A DNA stretch of 31,648 bases, from NCBI GenBank assembly GCA_002492335.1, contig DKYD01000095.1, positions 26,159-57,806 of the forward strand, written 5' to 3'. The notes below the pieces were generated by a model, which saw only the letters and a list, made by a program, of their open reading frames with translations, was not told the origin of the DNA and made no database searches. Within the stretch, counting starts at the first letter, position 1, and each line of letters starts with the position of its first letter. The stretch comes from Lachnospiraceae bacterium UBA7109. GTDB lineage: Bacteria; Bacillota; Clostridia; Lachnospirales; Lachnospiraceae. The position numbers and the translations under genes were made by a program. Positions 1 to 8,247 of this stretch are shown here, piece after piece.

Positions 1-1386
1 TCATTCTATTCTTTCACTCCGTATTTTACAGGAAGCATGTACCATATAACCTGCAAATGTCCAGAGTACAAAGCTTCCCGGTGAATTTGTATAAAGTCCT
101 TCCAGAAGAAACAGCATGGCTATACCAACAGCACTTATGACGGCAAGCATAGCCGCAAGATTCAGATACATTTCTCCCTGTGCCCGGCAGAGTCCCGGCA
201 GCACACAGAAGGCCAGCCTTAAGACAAGAAACAGGAACAGAACAAATCCAAGGAGTCCCTGAAATACAAGTATATTCAGAAAATTATTGTGAAGACTTGT
301 ATAATCTCCCTGCGTATTATTCACTGCATAAGTGTCCGGCACATGCTCTCCGGCAAAATCAGGAAAGGTTGAATACCCGGTTCCGTACACCGGACTCTCC
401 TTCCAGACCTCCACACCACTTTTCCATAACTGAAGACGTCCGTTACTGACATTATCTTTGAGGTCTTCTGCTCTTCCGACTCCCGCCTTCTTCATCTCCT
501 GATTTCCTTCCATCTCCTTCAATACCGGAACCAGTCTGTTATTATATTCTGTCTTTATGAGCTGTACACTCCCATACACCCCGGCTCCCAGACACAATAC
601 AAGAAAAAGAGAAATCAGATATCGAACTGCCCTTTTTCCATTCCACTTTCTTACCATCCACAGATACAAAAAAATTCCCAGGCTAAAAATAAGTGCAAAC
701 TCTCCTGTCCGGGAATCTGAAAATACGACATACAGAAAATTCAGCAAAATACCGATTCCATAAAAAATCCTTCTCTTTCCCTTTTTCTGTATCAGGAACA
801 AAACAGAAAGAATAATAGCAATTACACAGAAAACGCTCCCATAATTGGGATCGGTATAAACACCCCACAGCCTGCCCCACTTGAATCCCGAGATAATCTT
901 TTCTCCTTCAGGAGTCGTTACCATATTAGAATAAAAAGTCAGAAGCATCCACAGACTGACCGCAGCAGCCGCCATACTATAACCGATGATCAGATGTGAC
1001 AGCAGGCGGAATTCTTTGCCATACTCTTCCGTCGTTCTTCTCACGGAACAGGCATATAAAGCAAAAAACTGAACCCCCGTCCAGGCAATCCACTTCACAT
1101 TTTCTGTCATCCCATACTGCCGATTCATAACGGAAGTAACGACAAAGCTGATACAGAACCAAAGCATCAAAATAATACCCGGAATCTTTCTGTAATCCCC
1201 GATCCTTATAAAGCGAAACAATATCAGCGACGCTCCGGATATCAGCGTCAGCTTTACCAGTACCGGCTGAACAGGCGACACGTAAAGAAAAGAATGGAAG
1301 GTACTCAGCGCAAAGCACAGGTATATAATCTTTACAGCTGTCTCCAGACGCTGCATCACTTTTTCTTTCTTACTTCTATCCGGCAT
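1..1386 (-). CDS. O-antigen ligase/polymerase-like membrane protein (Wzy_C type)
   Basis: A 461-residue polytopic membrane protein with about ten hydrophobic segments. It probably polymerises or transfers a lipid-linked glycan on the outer face of the membrane. Residues 223-229 (SDSRTGE) are the serine/arginine signature that opens the Wzy_C domain. A large outer loop of about 275-365 follows, and residues 366-380 (HNNFLNILVFQGLLG) match the usual HN-x-L-x-x-x-x-x-G-x-x-G end of the family. The stop codon is the first three bases of the window, so the gene is complete. GGGAG lies 8 bases before the ATG. It starts 4 bases after the upstream glycosyltransferase stop, so it is the last visible gene of the polysaccharide operon. 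Ligase and polymerase roles cannot be told apart from sequence alone; family assignment is confident, exact role is not. Confidence 0.85.
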   Translation of the reverse strand: MPDRSKKEKVMQRLETAVKIIYLCFALSTFHSFLYVSPVQPVLVKLTLISGASLILFRFIRIGDYRKIPGIILMLWFCISFVVTSVMNRQYGMTENVKWIAWTGVQFFALYACSVRRTTEEYGKEFRLLSHLIIGYSMAAAAVSLWMLLTFYSNMVTTPEGEKIISGFKWGRLWGVYTDPNYGSVFCVIAIILSVLFLIQKKGKRRIFYGIGILLNFLYVVFSDSRTGEFALIFSLGIFLYLWMVRKWNGKRAVRYLISLFLVLCLGAGVYGSVQLIKTEYNNRLVPVLKEMEGNQEMKKAGVGRAEDLKDNVSNGRLQLWKSGVEVWKESPVYGTGYSTFPDFAGEHVPDTYAVNNTQGDYTSLHNNFLNILVFQGLLGFVLFLFLVLRLAFCVLPGLCRAQGEMYLNLAAMLAVISAVGIAMLFLLEGLYTNSPGSFVLWTFAGYMVHASCKIRSERIE

Positions 1387-1390
1387 TTTC

Positions 1391-2452
1391 TCATCTCCCT
1401 GATTTTACTTTTGAATATGCCATCGGCAGATATTTTCTTATCACATAAACAATTCTTCCCATACTCATACAGACCAGAGGGCTCTTCCACCGCAGCAGTA
1501 CGAGCAGAAACTGAAGTGCGTGGCTGTCTTTTGCCCGGGCTGCCGGGATCAGCTCCCGGAAAAGCTTTTGCCCGAATAAGTCTTTACACCACTGATAACG
1601 CTGTCTGTATCCCATATCGGAACGTCTGTCACAGTTTCTTTCAAGCGCCGACAGGATATATCTTCCATACAGGCTTCCCAGCACACGGCGCACCTGTATA
1701 TTACACATTCCCCAGTATGTATACTGGTCATATAACAGTTCAATTCTTTTTTTGTGAAGTTCGTAATATTCCGGAACAAATTTATTTGTCAGATTGCTCT
1801 CCATCCGCTTCGCATAATGATACGGAGCGATCCCTAATATATTCAGTCTCTGAATGTCCATAAAATACTGCACATTAAACTGAATATCTTCAATCAGCTT
1901 TACATTTTCATACCGGAAGCCTCTCTCCCTTAAGTACCTCAAATTGTATACTTTATTCCAGGCATAACCATAAAGCGTTGCCTGCTCAAGCCGGATAATA
2001 TCCCGGCGTAATTCCTCCTGCTTCTCGTACAGTTTTTCCTCCGGACAGAGTATATGTGTATATTCCAGCTTACCTTTATGCCCATAATACTCTTCGGTCA
2101 ACCCAAACAAAACAACTTCTGCAGGGTTCTTCTTAAGTGACACATTTATCTTCTCAAGCAAATCACAGTCTACGTAATCATCCGGATCCATAAACCAGAT
2201 ATACTCCCCTTTTGCCTTCTGTATCCCGGTATTGCGCGCTGCGCTTAACCCCTGGTTCTTCTCATGCCGGACAATACGGATTCTTTCATCCTTCTGCGCC
2301 TCTGCCTCCGCAATCTCCACGCTTCTGTCCCTGCCGCAGTCATCCACAACAATCAGTTCCCAGTCTCCAAATGTCTGTGCCCTGATACTTTCAATTGCTT
2401 TTTTTATATATTTTTCCACACCATACGTAGGCATGATAACGCTGAAATACAT
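1391..2452 (-). CDS. Family 2 glycosyltransferase
   Basis: A 353-residue GT-A fold glycosyltransferase, expected to add a sugar from a nucleotide-sugar donor to a growing lipid-linked glycan on the cytoplasmic side. The N-terminus has the typical FSVIMPTYG start and VVDD at 35-38. Residues 67-75 (QGLSAARNT) match the family, and DPDDYVD at 89-95 supplies the DxD metal and nucleotide-sugar site. The C-terminal third (about 230-353) is basic and of no recognised domain. There is no clear transmembrane segment. GAGGT lies 6 bases before the ATG. It follows the GT4 gene by 4 bases and precedes the ligase-like gene by 4 bases, so it is translationally packed in the operon. Donor and acceptor sugars cannot be inferred. 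Confidence 0.9.
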   Translation of the reverse strand: MYFSVIMPTYGVEKYIKKAIESIRAQTFGDWELIVVDDCGRDRSVEIAEAEAQKDERIRIVRHEKNQGLSAARNTGIQKAKGEYIWFMDPDDYVDCDLLEKINVSLKKNPAEVVLFGLTEEYYGHKGKLEYTHILCPEEKLYEKQEELRRDIIRLEQATLYGYAWNKVYNLRYLRERGFRYENVKLIEDIQFNVQYFMDIQRLNILGIAPYHYAKRMESNLTNKFVPEYYELHKKRIELLYDQYTYWGMCNIQVRRVLGSLYGRYILSALERNCDRRSDMGYRQRYQWCKDLFGQKLFRELIPAARAKDSHALQFLLVLLRWKSPLVCMSMGRIVYVIRKYLPMAYSKVKSGR

Positions 2453-2456
2453 TCTG

Positions 2457-3698
2457 CTACCTCACAAGCTGCGCGATCAGACGTTCAATCTTTTTATAAG
2501 CCTGCGGCCTGTCAAACTGTTCCGTGGCTATTCTGCGCGCATTTTCTCCCATCTGCCGGCACTTTTCCTCATTCTCGTACAAATCAACAATCGTATCTGC
2601 CAGCTCATTTACATTCTCCGGCATAATATTAACACCGAATCCTTCTGCCTCAACCTTCGCTCTGAATTCCGGGCTCATACAAGTATTAATCATGGCCTTC
2701 CCCGCCGCAAGATAATCACCAATCTTCGTCACAATGCTCTGCGGCGCTTTCTTCACAAAGGAATTCACCAGTACATCTGACTTTTTCAGATAGGCCGCCA
2801 TCTTATCATACGGGACATAACCTACAAATTCCACATTATAAATCTGTCGGTCACTTGCCAGTGCTTCCAGTTCCCCTTTCAGTGGTCCCCCACCCAGAAT
2901 CTTAATTTTCACGGAGGAATATCCCCGGTTTGCAAGCTCCTCTCCTGCAAGTATCATCGTACGGATATCATAGCTTGTCCCAATCGTACCGGCATAAGAT
3001 ACCCAGAATTCTCCATCCCTCTTCGGAACGATACTTGCATTATTTTGGGCGCCTTTATCAAACACCGCTATCTCATTTCCCACATACACAGTAACCTTCG
3101 GCACCTTCCTTTTCTGGTTCTTAAACGGACGATCCCGATATTCATCCGATGTTCCTACCACACCAGACACAAGTGAATATACCCTTTCTGCGTCTTTTTC
3201 AAGCGGTCGAAACAAAAAATCGCTTACTACCGGCACATCCAGAACCATACGCATTGCCTCCGGCCACAGATCGTTGACGTCTGCAACAAACGGAATCTTG
3301 TGCTCTTTTGCATACTCTGCGGCTGTCCGCGCCACATCATTGGGAGGTATCTCTGCATAAATCAGGTCGTAATCCTTTCCGTCATCCGGTTTCTCTTCGA
3401 GCATTTTGCGTAGATTTTTTGCTGCTTTTCTGTGACTGATAATTCTCGCCGGATCTATATTCTTCTTATATCCAGGCTCATAGATAAACCGTAGTCCAAA
3501 AGGATAGAGCCCGCTTTCCATATCTTTCCGTATCTTTCCCAAATCCCTCTGCGCTTTCTCCCAATGTTGAAAAGTAGTTGTTATCAAGTCCACCTGATAC
3601 CCTGCCTTTGTCAGAAACTCTGCCAGATAGGAAAATCTTGTATATCCCTTTTCTCTCCTTAACTTAACCCCCATGGTTATAATCGCAATCTTCTTCAT
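2457..3698 (-). CDS. Family 4 (GT-B) glycosyltransferase, WbuB-like
   Basis: A 413-residue GT-B fold glycosyltransferase that should extend the glycan on its undecaprenyl carrier. The N-terminal Rossmann domain has VADVNDLWPE at 138-147, common in WbuB-like transferases. The C-terminal donor domain has GTIGTSYD at 237-244, ILGGGPLKG at 267-275 and SIVTKIGDYLAAGK at 321-334, which covers the usual nucleotide-sugar binding region. I chose the ATG at 3698 rather than the in-frame one 16 codons upstream. It has GGAGG 7 bases before it, and its ATGA overlaps the stop of the sugar transferase gene, the usual arrangement for coupled translation. The upstream extension would overlap that gene by 52 bases. 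Substrate is unknown. Confidence 0.88.
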   Translation of the reverse strand: MKKIAIITMGVKLRREKGYTRFSYLAEFLTKAGYQVDLITTTFQHWEKAQRDLGKIRKDMESGLYPFGLRFIYEPGYKKNIDPARIISHRKAAKNLRKMLEEKPDDGKDYDLIYAEIPPNDVARTAAEYAKEHKIPFVADVNDLWPEAMRMVLDVPVVSDFLFRPLEKDAERVYSLVSGVVGTSDEYRDRPFKNQKRKVPKVTVYVGNEIAVFDKGAQNNASIVPKRDGEFWVSYAGTIGTSYDIRTMILAGEELANRGYSSVKIKILGGGPLKGELEALASDRQIYNVEFVGYVPYDKMAAYLKKSDVLVNSFVKKAPQSIVTKIGDYLAAGKAMINTCMSPEFRAKVEAEGFGVNIMPENVNELADTIVDLYENEEKCRQMGENARRIATEQFDRPQAYKKIERLIAQLVR

Positions 3699-4390
3699 TT
3701 CAGTACCTCCAGCGCGGTTTTCATCATAATCTTCATATCTTCCCACACACCTGCCTTTTTCAGGTAAGCCAGATTATAACGCATCTTGCCGGGAAGGATA
3801 TGCTCTACATAGGCTCTGTCTATATGCTCACCTTTTTCTGTATAATGGGCAAGCTTCTCATCCTCATCCTTAAACACAATACTTGCTTTCGATGTCACAC
3901 CTGCAGGCAGAAGCAAGGTTGCCCGCATCTCATCCGTATATTGCTTCACATACTTTTCCACTTCTGGTCTTGTCCCGACAAAGGACATATCTCCCAAAAG
4001 AATATTAAATACCTGCGGCAGCTCGTCCAGTCTGCATTTTCGAAGCCTTCTTCCAGTCCTGGTTATCCGTCCATCCGATTTTCCCGTCACAAGCGGTCCC
4101 TTCTTATCTGCATCCACAACCATCGTCCGGAACTTAAAGATCCGGAACTTTCTTCCATATGCTGTGATTCTCTCCTGACGAAAAAATACCGGTCCTTTAT
4201 CTTCTGCTTTAATTGCAGCCGCAATAAAAAGCATAACCGGAGATAATAAGACCGATAACAGCAGGGAAAGAATGATGTCAAATATACGTTTTCTAAAAAC
4301 AGCTGCTTTTTTACTCATTAACAGATCATAATATGGCCTGACTGCATCTGTTCTCATATTCTCCGGCAACTGTTCCCACACTTTTAACAT
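3695..4390 (-). CDS. Initiating phosphoglycosyl transferase (bacterial sugar transferase family)
   Basis: A 231-residue monotopic phosphoglycosyl transferase of the PglC/WcaJ type (PF02397). It moves a sugar-1-phosphate from a UDP-sugar to undecaprenyl phosphate and so starts the repeat unit. One hydrophobic segment (about 34-60) is the expected re-entrant membrane helix. The cytosolic domain has FKFRTM at 85-90, LDELPQ at 121-126 with the catalytic Asp-Glu pair (122-123), and SFVGTRPE at 136-143. The length is that of the short catalytic form without the five-helix N-terminal domain. A TTG 9 codons upstream is in frame but has no ribosome binding site and overlaps the previous gene; the ATG at 4390 has GGGGAGA in front. 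The neighbouring aminotransferase suggests an amino sugar may be the first residue (inference). Confidence 0.9.
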   Translation of the reverse strand: MLKVWEQLPENMRTDAVRPYYDLLMSKKAAVFRKRIFDIILSLLLSVLLSPVMLFIAAAIKAEDKGPVFFRQERITAYGRKFRIFKFRTMVVDADKKGPLVTGKSDGRITRTGRRLRKCRLDELPQVFNILLGDMSFVGTRPEVEKYVKQYTDEMRATLLLPAGVTSKASIVFKDEDEKLAHYTEKGEHIDRAYVEHILPGKMRYNLAYLKKAGVWEDMKIMMKTALEVLK

Positions 4391-4410
4391 CAGTCTCTCC
4401 CCATTTCGTT

Positions 4411-5613
4411 TTAACAATATTTTGAAAATAACCGGATTACATATTCCTGCTGTTCATCTGTCAGACACATATAAAGCGGCAGGGTAATCTCGTTTTCAAA
4501 CTGTGCATATGCATTCGGATAATCAGCAATATCAAATCCCATCTTCCGATATGCAGTAAGAAGCGGCAGCGGCTTATAATGAACATTCGTTATCACACCC
4601 TGCTCCGCAAGCGCCGCAATAATTGCATTACATTCTTTCCGCGACTTTCCGGGAAGCCTCGTCAGATACAAATGTCCGTTCGAATGGCTCTCCCCCTCAT
4701 GGTGGCAGAATACTTCCAATGCCTTCCCCGCAAAAGCAGTATCATATCTGTGTATCAATTCCCATCTCCGTTCCAGGATTTTATCGTATCGCTTCAGCTG
4801 CGCCAGACCCAGAGCAGCCTGGATATCGGTCATATTGCATTTATAAAGCGGTGCGATAACATCGTATTCCCATGCTCCGGCCTGTGTCTTTTCCAGCGCA
4901 GCCTTAGACTGCCCATGAAGAGAATAGAGCATATATTCTTCATACAATTCTTCATCGCTGCCTATCGCACCGATCTTTTCAGACCAGGTGACAGCGCCGC
5001 CCTCCGCTGTCGTAAGATTCTTTACGGCATGAAAAGAAAAACAGGTAAAATCTGCAATCTGCCCGCACATTTTATCTTTCTTAAATGCTCCGAATGCATG
5101 GGCGCCATCCGCCATGACCATAATACGTCCAAGCACAGCCTGCCGCTCATTTCCAGGCTTGAACAACGCTTTCTTTTCTTCTACGATCTCGTAAAGTCTG
5201 TCATAATAGGAATATATTTTACCCGCCAGATCCACACAGATAATTGCCTTTGTCTTTTCTGTAATTGCCTTTTCTACCTGCTCAGGATCCATCTCAAAAC
5301 TGCCCGGTATCGTATCTACCAGAACCGGAACTGCCCCCACATGACAGATAACACTGCAGGAAGCCGTATAAGTATACGCTGTCGTAATCACTTCATCTCC
5401 CGGGCCTATTCCCATAATCCGGAGTGTCATTACCATACAGGCAGTCGCTGATGAGAGACATGCTGCTCTCGCTGTATGACATCTCTGCGCCACCTGCTGT
5501 TCAAATTCTTTTGTTTTTGGGCCTGTTGTTATCCATCCACTTTGGAGTACTTCCGTAACTGCCTGTATCTCTTTTTCCGTAATATCCGGTGGTGAAAATT
5601 TAACCTGTATCAT
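4411..5613 (-). CDS. DegT/DnrJ/EryC1/StrS aminotransferase (nucleotide-sugar aminotransferase)
   Basis: A 400-residue PLP enzyme of the sugar aminotransferase family. It likely converts a UDP- or dTDP-keto-sugar to the amino sugar used by the adjacent phosphoglycosyl transferase. The N-terminus has GWITTGPKTKEFE at 26-38, a family hallmark. ADGAHAFG at 168-175 carries the Asp that pairs with the PLP ring nitrogen, and CFSFHAVKNL at 191-200 carries the Schiff-base lysine, K198. Residues about 131-162 are longer than the common form and hold a charged insertion. GGGAGAG stands before the ATG. It lies 42 bases after the LCP gene and 20 bases before the sugar transferase start. No dehydratase or acetyltransferase partner is visible here, so the exact sugar is open. 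Confidence 0.9.
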   Translation of the reverse strand: MIQVKFSPPDITEKEIQAVTEVLQSGWITTGPKTKEFEQQVAQRCHTARAACLSSATACMVMTLRIMGIGPGDEVITTAYTYTASCSVICHVGAVPVLVDTIPGSFEMDPEQVEKAITEKTKAIICVDLAGKIYSYYDRLYEIVEEKKALFKPGNERQAVLGRIMVMADGAHAFGAFKKDKMCGQIADFTCFSFHAVKNLTTAEGGAVTWSEKIGAIGSDEELYEEYMLYSLHGQSKAALEKTQAGAWEYDVIAPLYKCNMTDIQAALGLAQLKRYDKILERRWELIHRYDTAFAGKALEVFCHHEGESHSNGHLYLTRLPGKSRKECNAIIAALAEQGVITNVHYKPLPLLTAYRKMGFDIADYPNAYAQFENEITLPLYMCLTDEQQEYVIRLFSKYC

Positions 5614-5657
5614 TTTTACTCTCCCTGTGTAATCTATCCTGAATGCTGTCTGTCTTA

Positions 5658-7256
5658 TTACTGCGCAACCACTGCATCCTGCAGGATCTCCCCATTTTCC
5701 ACAGCCTTGACCGCTGCCTTAATTGCAGCCACAGATTCCTGATTCGGCTGTGTTACATACAAAGGTTTACCGGAATAGGAATAACAATACTGTGAATCCC
5801 CGGTTCCCTCTGCTGCCATAGACTTAATATTCCATGCTCCGCCTTCGGAAAGCTGATTCTTAATCAGATCCTGTACCTGCTGTTCTGTCATATTCGTCTC
5901 AACATTGCCGCTGACACTGCTGATAATTCCATTTGCACCGGTAAGAATTGCAGGTGATATGATTTTCTTTATCATCGCCGTGATAACCGCCTGCTGGTTC
6001 TTCCCTCTCTGGTTATCGCCGCCAGGTATATTCTGACGCTCTCTGGAGAAAGCCAGTGCCTGTTTACCGTTAAAATGGTTCACACCCTTTACAACATCCA
6101 TCACCTGGCCGGAATCACTGCTTGTAGTAAATGCAAGCTCAGATTCTACATCCACACCGCCCAGTGCGTCTACAATCTGTATCATAGAGGTAAAATTGAC
6201 CCTCGTATAAAAATCAATCTCTGTATCATAAAGCTGCCCCAGCGTCGCCATAGATGCATCTACTCCATACACACCTGCATGTGTCAGTTTATCTTTCTGT
6301 CCCCCGCTGATTCCCGGAATTTCTACATAGTAATCACGCGGAGTCGTTACTAAAAGTACCTGATGCGTCTTCGGATTGACTACTGCTATGATATTCACAT
6401 CACTCCGGCTGTTCGTCTCAATCGCACCATACACATCAATACCGCTGATATATACGCTGAAGGTTTCATCTTCTACCGAAACATTTGCTGTTTTGCTCTC
6501 CACATCACTTTTAATTCCATATGTGTAGATAATTTTTGTATTCTCACTGTATCCCTCGAAGGCTTCCTCGAGAATTCCCGTATAACCTTCATTATAGATA
6601 ATCGCTTCCACTTCCCCATTATGAAGTGCTTCCGCCTGCTCCGCAAGGCTTTGATACTCTTTTACCTTTACTTCACAGCCCAGTTCCTTATTGATCGCAT
6701 CTACCGTTTTCTGCACCTGGTCACCCTTCATCTTAAGCTGTATGCCAAATGTATAATCTTTTGCATCCTCCAGCTTTTCCGCCGGATCATCCGCCATGAC
6801 TGCCACGACCATATTATCCAGCTTATATTCGCTTCCCGTAATCTCAGACATCGCACTGTCTGCCCGGAGCAAAAAGTAAGACATGGTAATAAAAATCACT
6901 GACAGGAGAAAACTCATAATTTTTCCTGCAATCGCATTCTTCCTGGAAACAAACTGACTGATTGCCGTAACAATCAGAAAAGCAACTAAGACAATTCCTG
7001 CCGCCAAAAGATATTTATCCGGCAGGATTCCCAGCATAAATAATGCCGCCAGAAGAACAACGCTCGCTGCCGCCTGTATCCCAACAAGCACAAACCCGAC
7101 TCTCCGGCTGATATGATTCCTTCTTCTGCTCTTCACTTTTCCACTCTTCGTTCTTCCACTTCTATCATAATGACGCTGTCCGCCTTCAAGTCTTTTCTTT
7201 TTTCTCTTCTGAACCCGCCGATAATCCTTTTTTCTCTGCCGTTCACTCTGAGTCAT
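5658..7256 (-). CDS. LytR-CpsA-Psr (LCP) family wall-polymer ligase
   Basis: A 532-residue membrane protein of the LCP family. These enzymes transfer lipid-linked glycans to peptidoglycan outside the cell. A very basic N-terminal tail (1-52) is followed by three membrane helices (about 53-76, 82-103, 112-131). An accessory extracellular region spans about 145-265. The LCP domain runs from about 284, with TTPRDYY at 304-310 and SRERQNIPGGDNQRGKNQQ at 404-422 holding the conserved Arg/Asp residues that bind the pyrophosphate lipid. The ATG at 7256 has AAGGAG 9 bases before it. An ATG 9 codons upstream lacks such a site and would lie nearly at the transcription start. It is the first gene of the polysaccharide operon, which fits a role in anchoring its product to the wall. 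Confidence 0.9.
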   Translation of the reverse strand: MTQSERQRKKDYRRVQKRKKKRLEGGQRHYDRSGRTKSGKVKSRRRNHISRRVGFVLVGIQAAASVVLLAALFMLGILPDKYLLAAGIVLVAFLIVTAISQFVSRKNAIAGKIMSFLLSVIFITMSYFLLRADSAMSEITGSEYKLDNMVVAVMADDPAEKLEDAKDYTFGIQLKMKGDQVQKTVDAINKELGCEVKVKEYQSLAEQAEALHNGEVEAIIYNEGYTGILEEAFEGYSENTKIIYTYGIKSDVESKTANVSVEDETFSVYISGIDVYGAIETNSRSDVNIIAVVNPKTHQVLLVTTPRDYYVEIPGISGGQKDKLTHAGVYGVDASMATLGQLYDTEIDFYTRVNFTSMIQIVDALGGVDVESELAFTTSSDSGQVMDVVKGVNHFNGKQALAFSRERQNIPGGDNQRGKNQQAVITAMIKKIISPAILTGANGIISSVSGNVETNMTEQQVQDLIKNQLSEGGAWNIKSMAAEGTGDSQYCYSYSGKPLYVTQPNQESVAAIKAAVKAVENGEILQDAVVAQ

Positions 7257-7285
7257 ATAACCAAACTCCTTCTTCCATTTCATAA

Positions 7286-7321
7286 TTCACATATTCTATC
7301 ACACTCCCTGCAGTTTTTCAA
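7286..7321 (-). promoter_or_regulatory. Sigma-A-type promoter of the polysaccharide operon
   Basis: On the minus strand TTGAAA (7316-7321) and TAGAAT (7293-7298) are separated by 17 bases, each 5 of 6 to consensus. The expected transcription start is near 7286, about 30 bases before the LCP start codon. It lies in the only sizeable gap upstream of the six co-directional glycan genes. This is read from sequence only. Confidence 0.65.
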
Positions 7322-7367
7322 CGATTCGTCACAAATAAGCCATTTTTTCAACATAACCCACTGTAAA

Positions 7368-8231
7368 TCATACAGTCTGACGCCGTGTATAAAGGAACAT
7401 ACTTACCGCCATAACACCAATCGCCAGATATCCGATCCAGCTAAACACATCCGGTATCTGTCCAAATACAACAAAGCCAAGTACTGCCGAAAACAGAATC
7501 TGCGAGTAATCATATACCGATATCTCTTTTGCCGGAGCATAGCTGTATGCAGCCGTAATAGAAAACTGCCCTCCCGCCGCCGCAAGGCCTGCAAGGAGCA
7601 GAATCCCTATCTGTCCCATACTCATAGGATAATAATCAAAAACCAGCCATGGCAGCGTAACCGCACAGGAAAAAGAGGAAAAGAAGAAAACAATAAACGG
7701 TCCCTTCTCTCCCTGCACCCCTAATTTTCTCACCATTGTATATGCCGCGCCTGCAGCGATTCCCCCTGACAGTCCTATGACAGACGGCATCAGGTTCATA
7801 TTGGCAAATGTCGGTTTCACCACAAACATGCTTCCGGCAAAGGCTCCTGCCACAATAAGCGCCTGTGAAAGCGACACCTTTTCTTTTAAAATTAAGTAAC
7901 TGAAAAATACTGCAAAAAACGGTGACATTTTATTTAACATAGAAGCATCTGCCAGTACTAGATGGTCAACCGCATAAAAATTACATAAAATCCCAATTGT
8001 TCCGAAAATGGAGCGAAGCAACAGATATTTCAGGTTCTCTTTTCTGCACCGGAATTCTGTTTTACCTTTTACTAAAATCACACACGCAAAAACGGCCGCC
8101 ACAAGATTACGAAAAAAACTCTTCTGAACAGAAGGGATATCACCCGCCATGCGGACAAACAGATTCATAAGCGCAAAACAAAACGCCGATATTATAATGT
8201 AAAGGATTCCCTTATATTTTTTATTTATCAT
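7368..8231 (-). CDS. EamA/DMT-superfamily transporter (RhaT/YdcZ-like)
   Basis: A 287-residue drug/metabolite transporter with two tandem EamA repeats and about ten membrane helices. The first repeat begins with GILYIIISAFCFALMNLFVR near residue 8; the second begins near residue 147 (VIGLSGGIAAGAAYTMVRKLG). Members move small metabolites such as amino acids or nucleosides, usually outward, and the substrate cannot be told here. The ATG at 8231 is preceded by AAGGAG at 9 bases. A TTG 9 codons earlier overlaps the polC stop and has no binding site. It lies 16 bases after polC and is probably the last gene of that operon. A small hairpin (7360-7376) overlaps its final codons but has no T-run. 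Confidence 0.88.
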   Translation of the reverse strand: MINKKYKGILYIIISAFCFALMNLFVRMAGDIPSVQKSFFRNLVAAVFACVILVKGKTEFRCRKENLKYLLLRSIFGTIGILCNFYAVDHLVLADASMLNKMSPFFAVFFSYLILKEKVSLSQALIVAGAFAGSMFVVKPTFANMNLMPSVIGLSGGIAAGAAYTMVRKLGVQGEKGPFIVFFFSSFSCAVTLPWLVFDYYPMSMGQIGILLLAGLAAAGGQFSITAAYSYAPAKEISVYDYSQILFSAVLGFVVFGQIPDVFSWIGYLAIGVMAVSMFLYTRRQTV

Positions 8232-8247
8232 CCAAAGACACTCCTTT

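Noticed and set aside
4579..5451. 290-codon open frame on the plus strand
   Set aside because: Antisense to the DegT/StrS aminotransferase gene, with shadow-like composition and no start signal.
7360..7376. ACTGTA-N5-TACAGT as terminator of the DMT transporter gene
   Set aside because: The 6-base stem overlaps the last codons and no T-run follows on the minus strand, so it is too weak to call.
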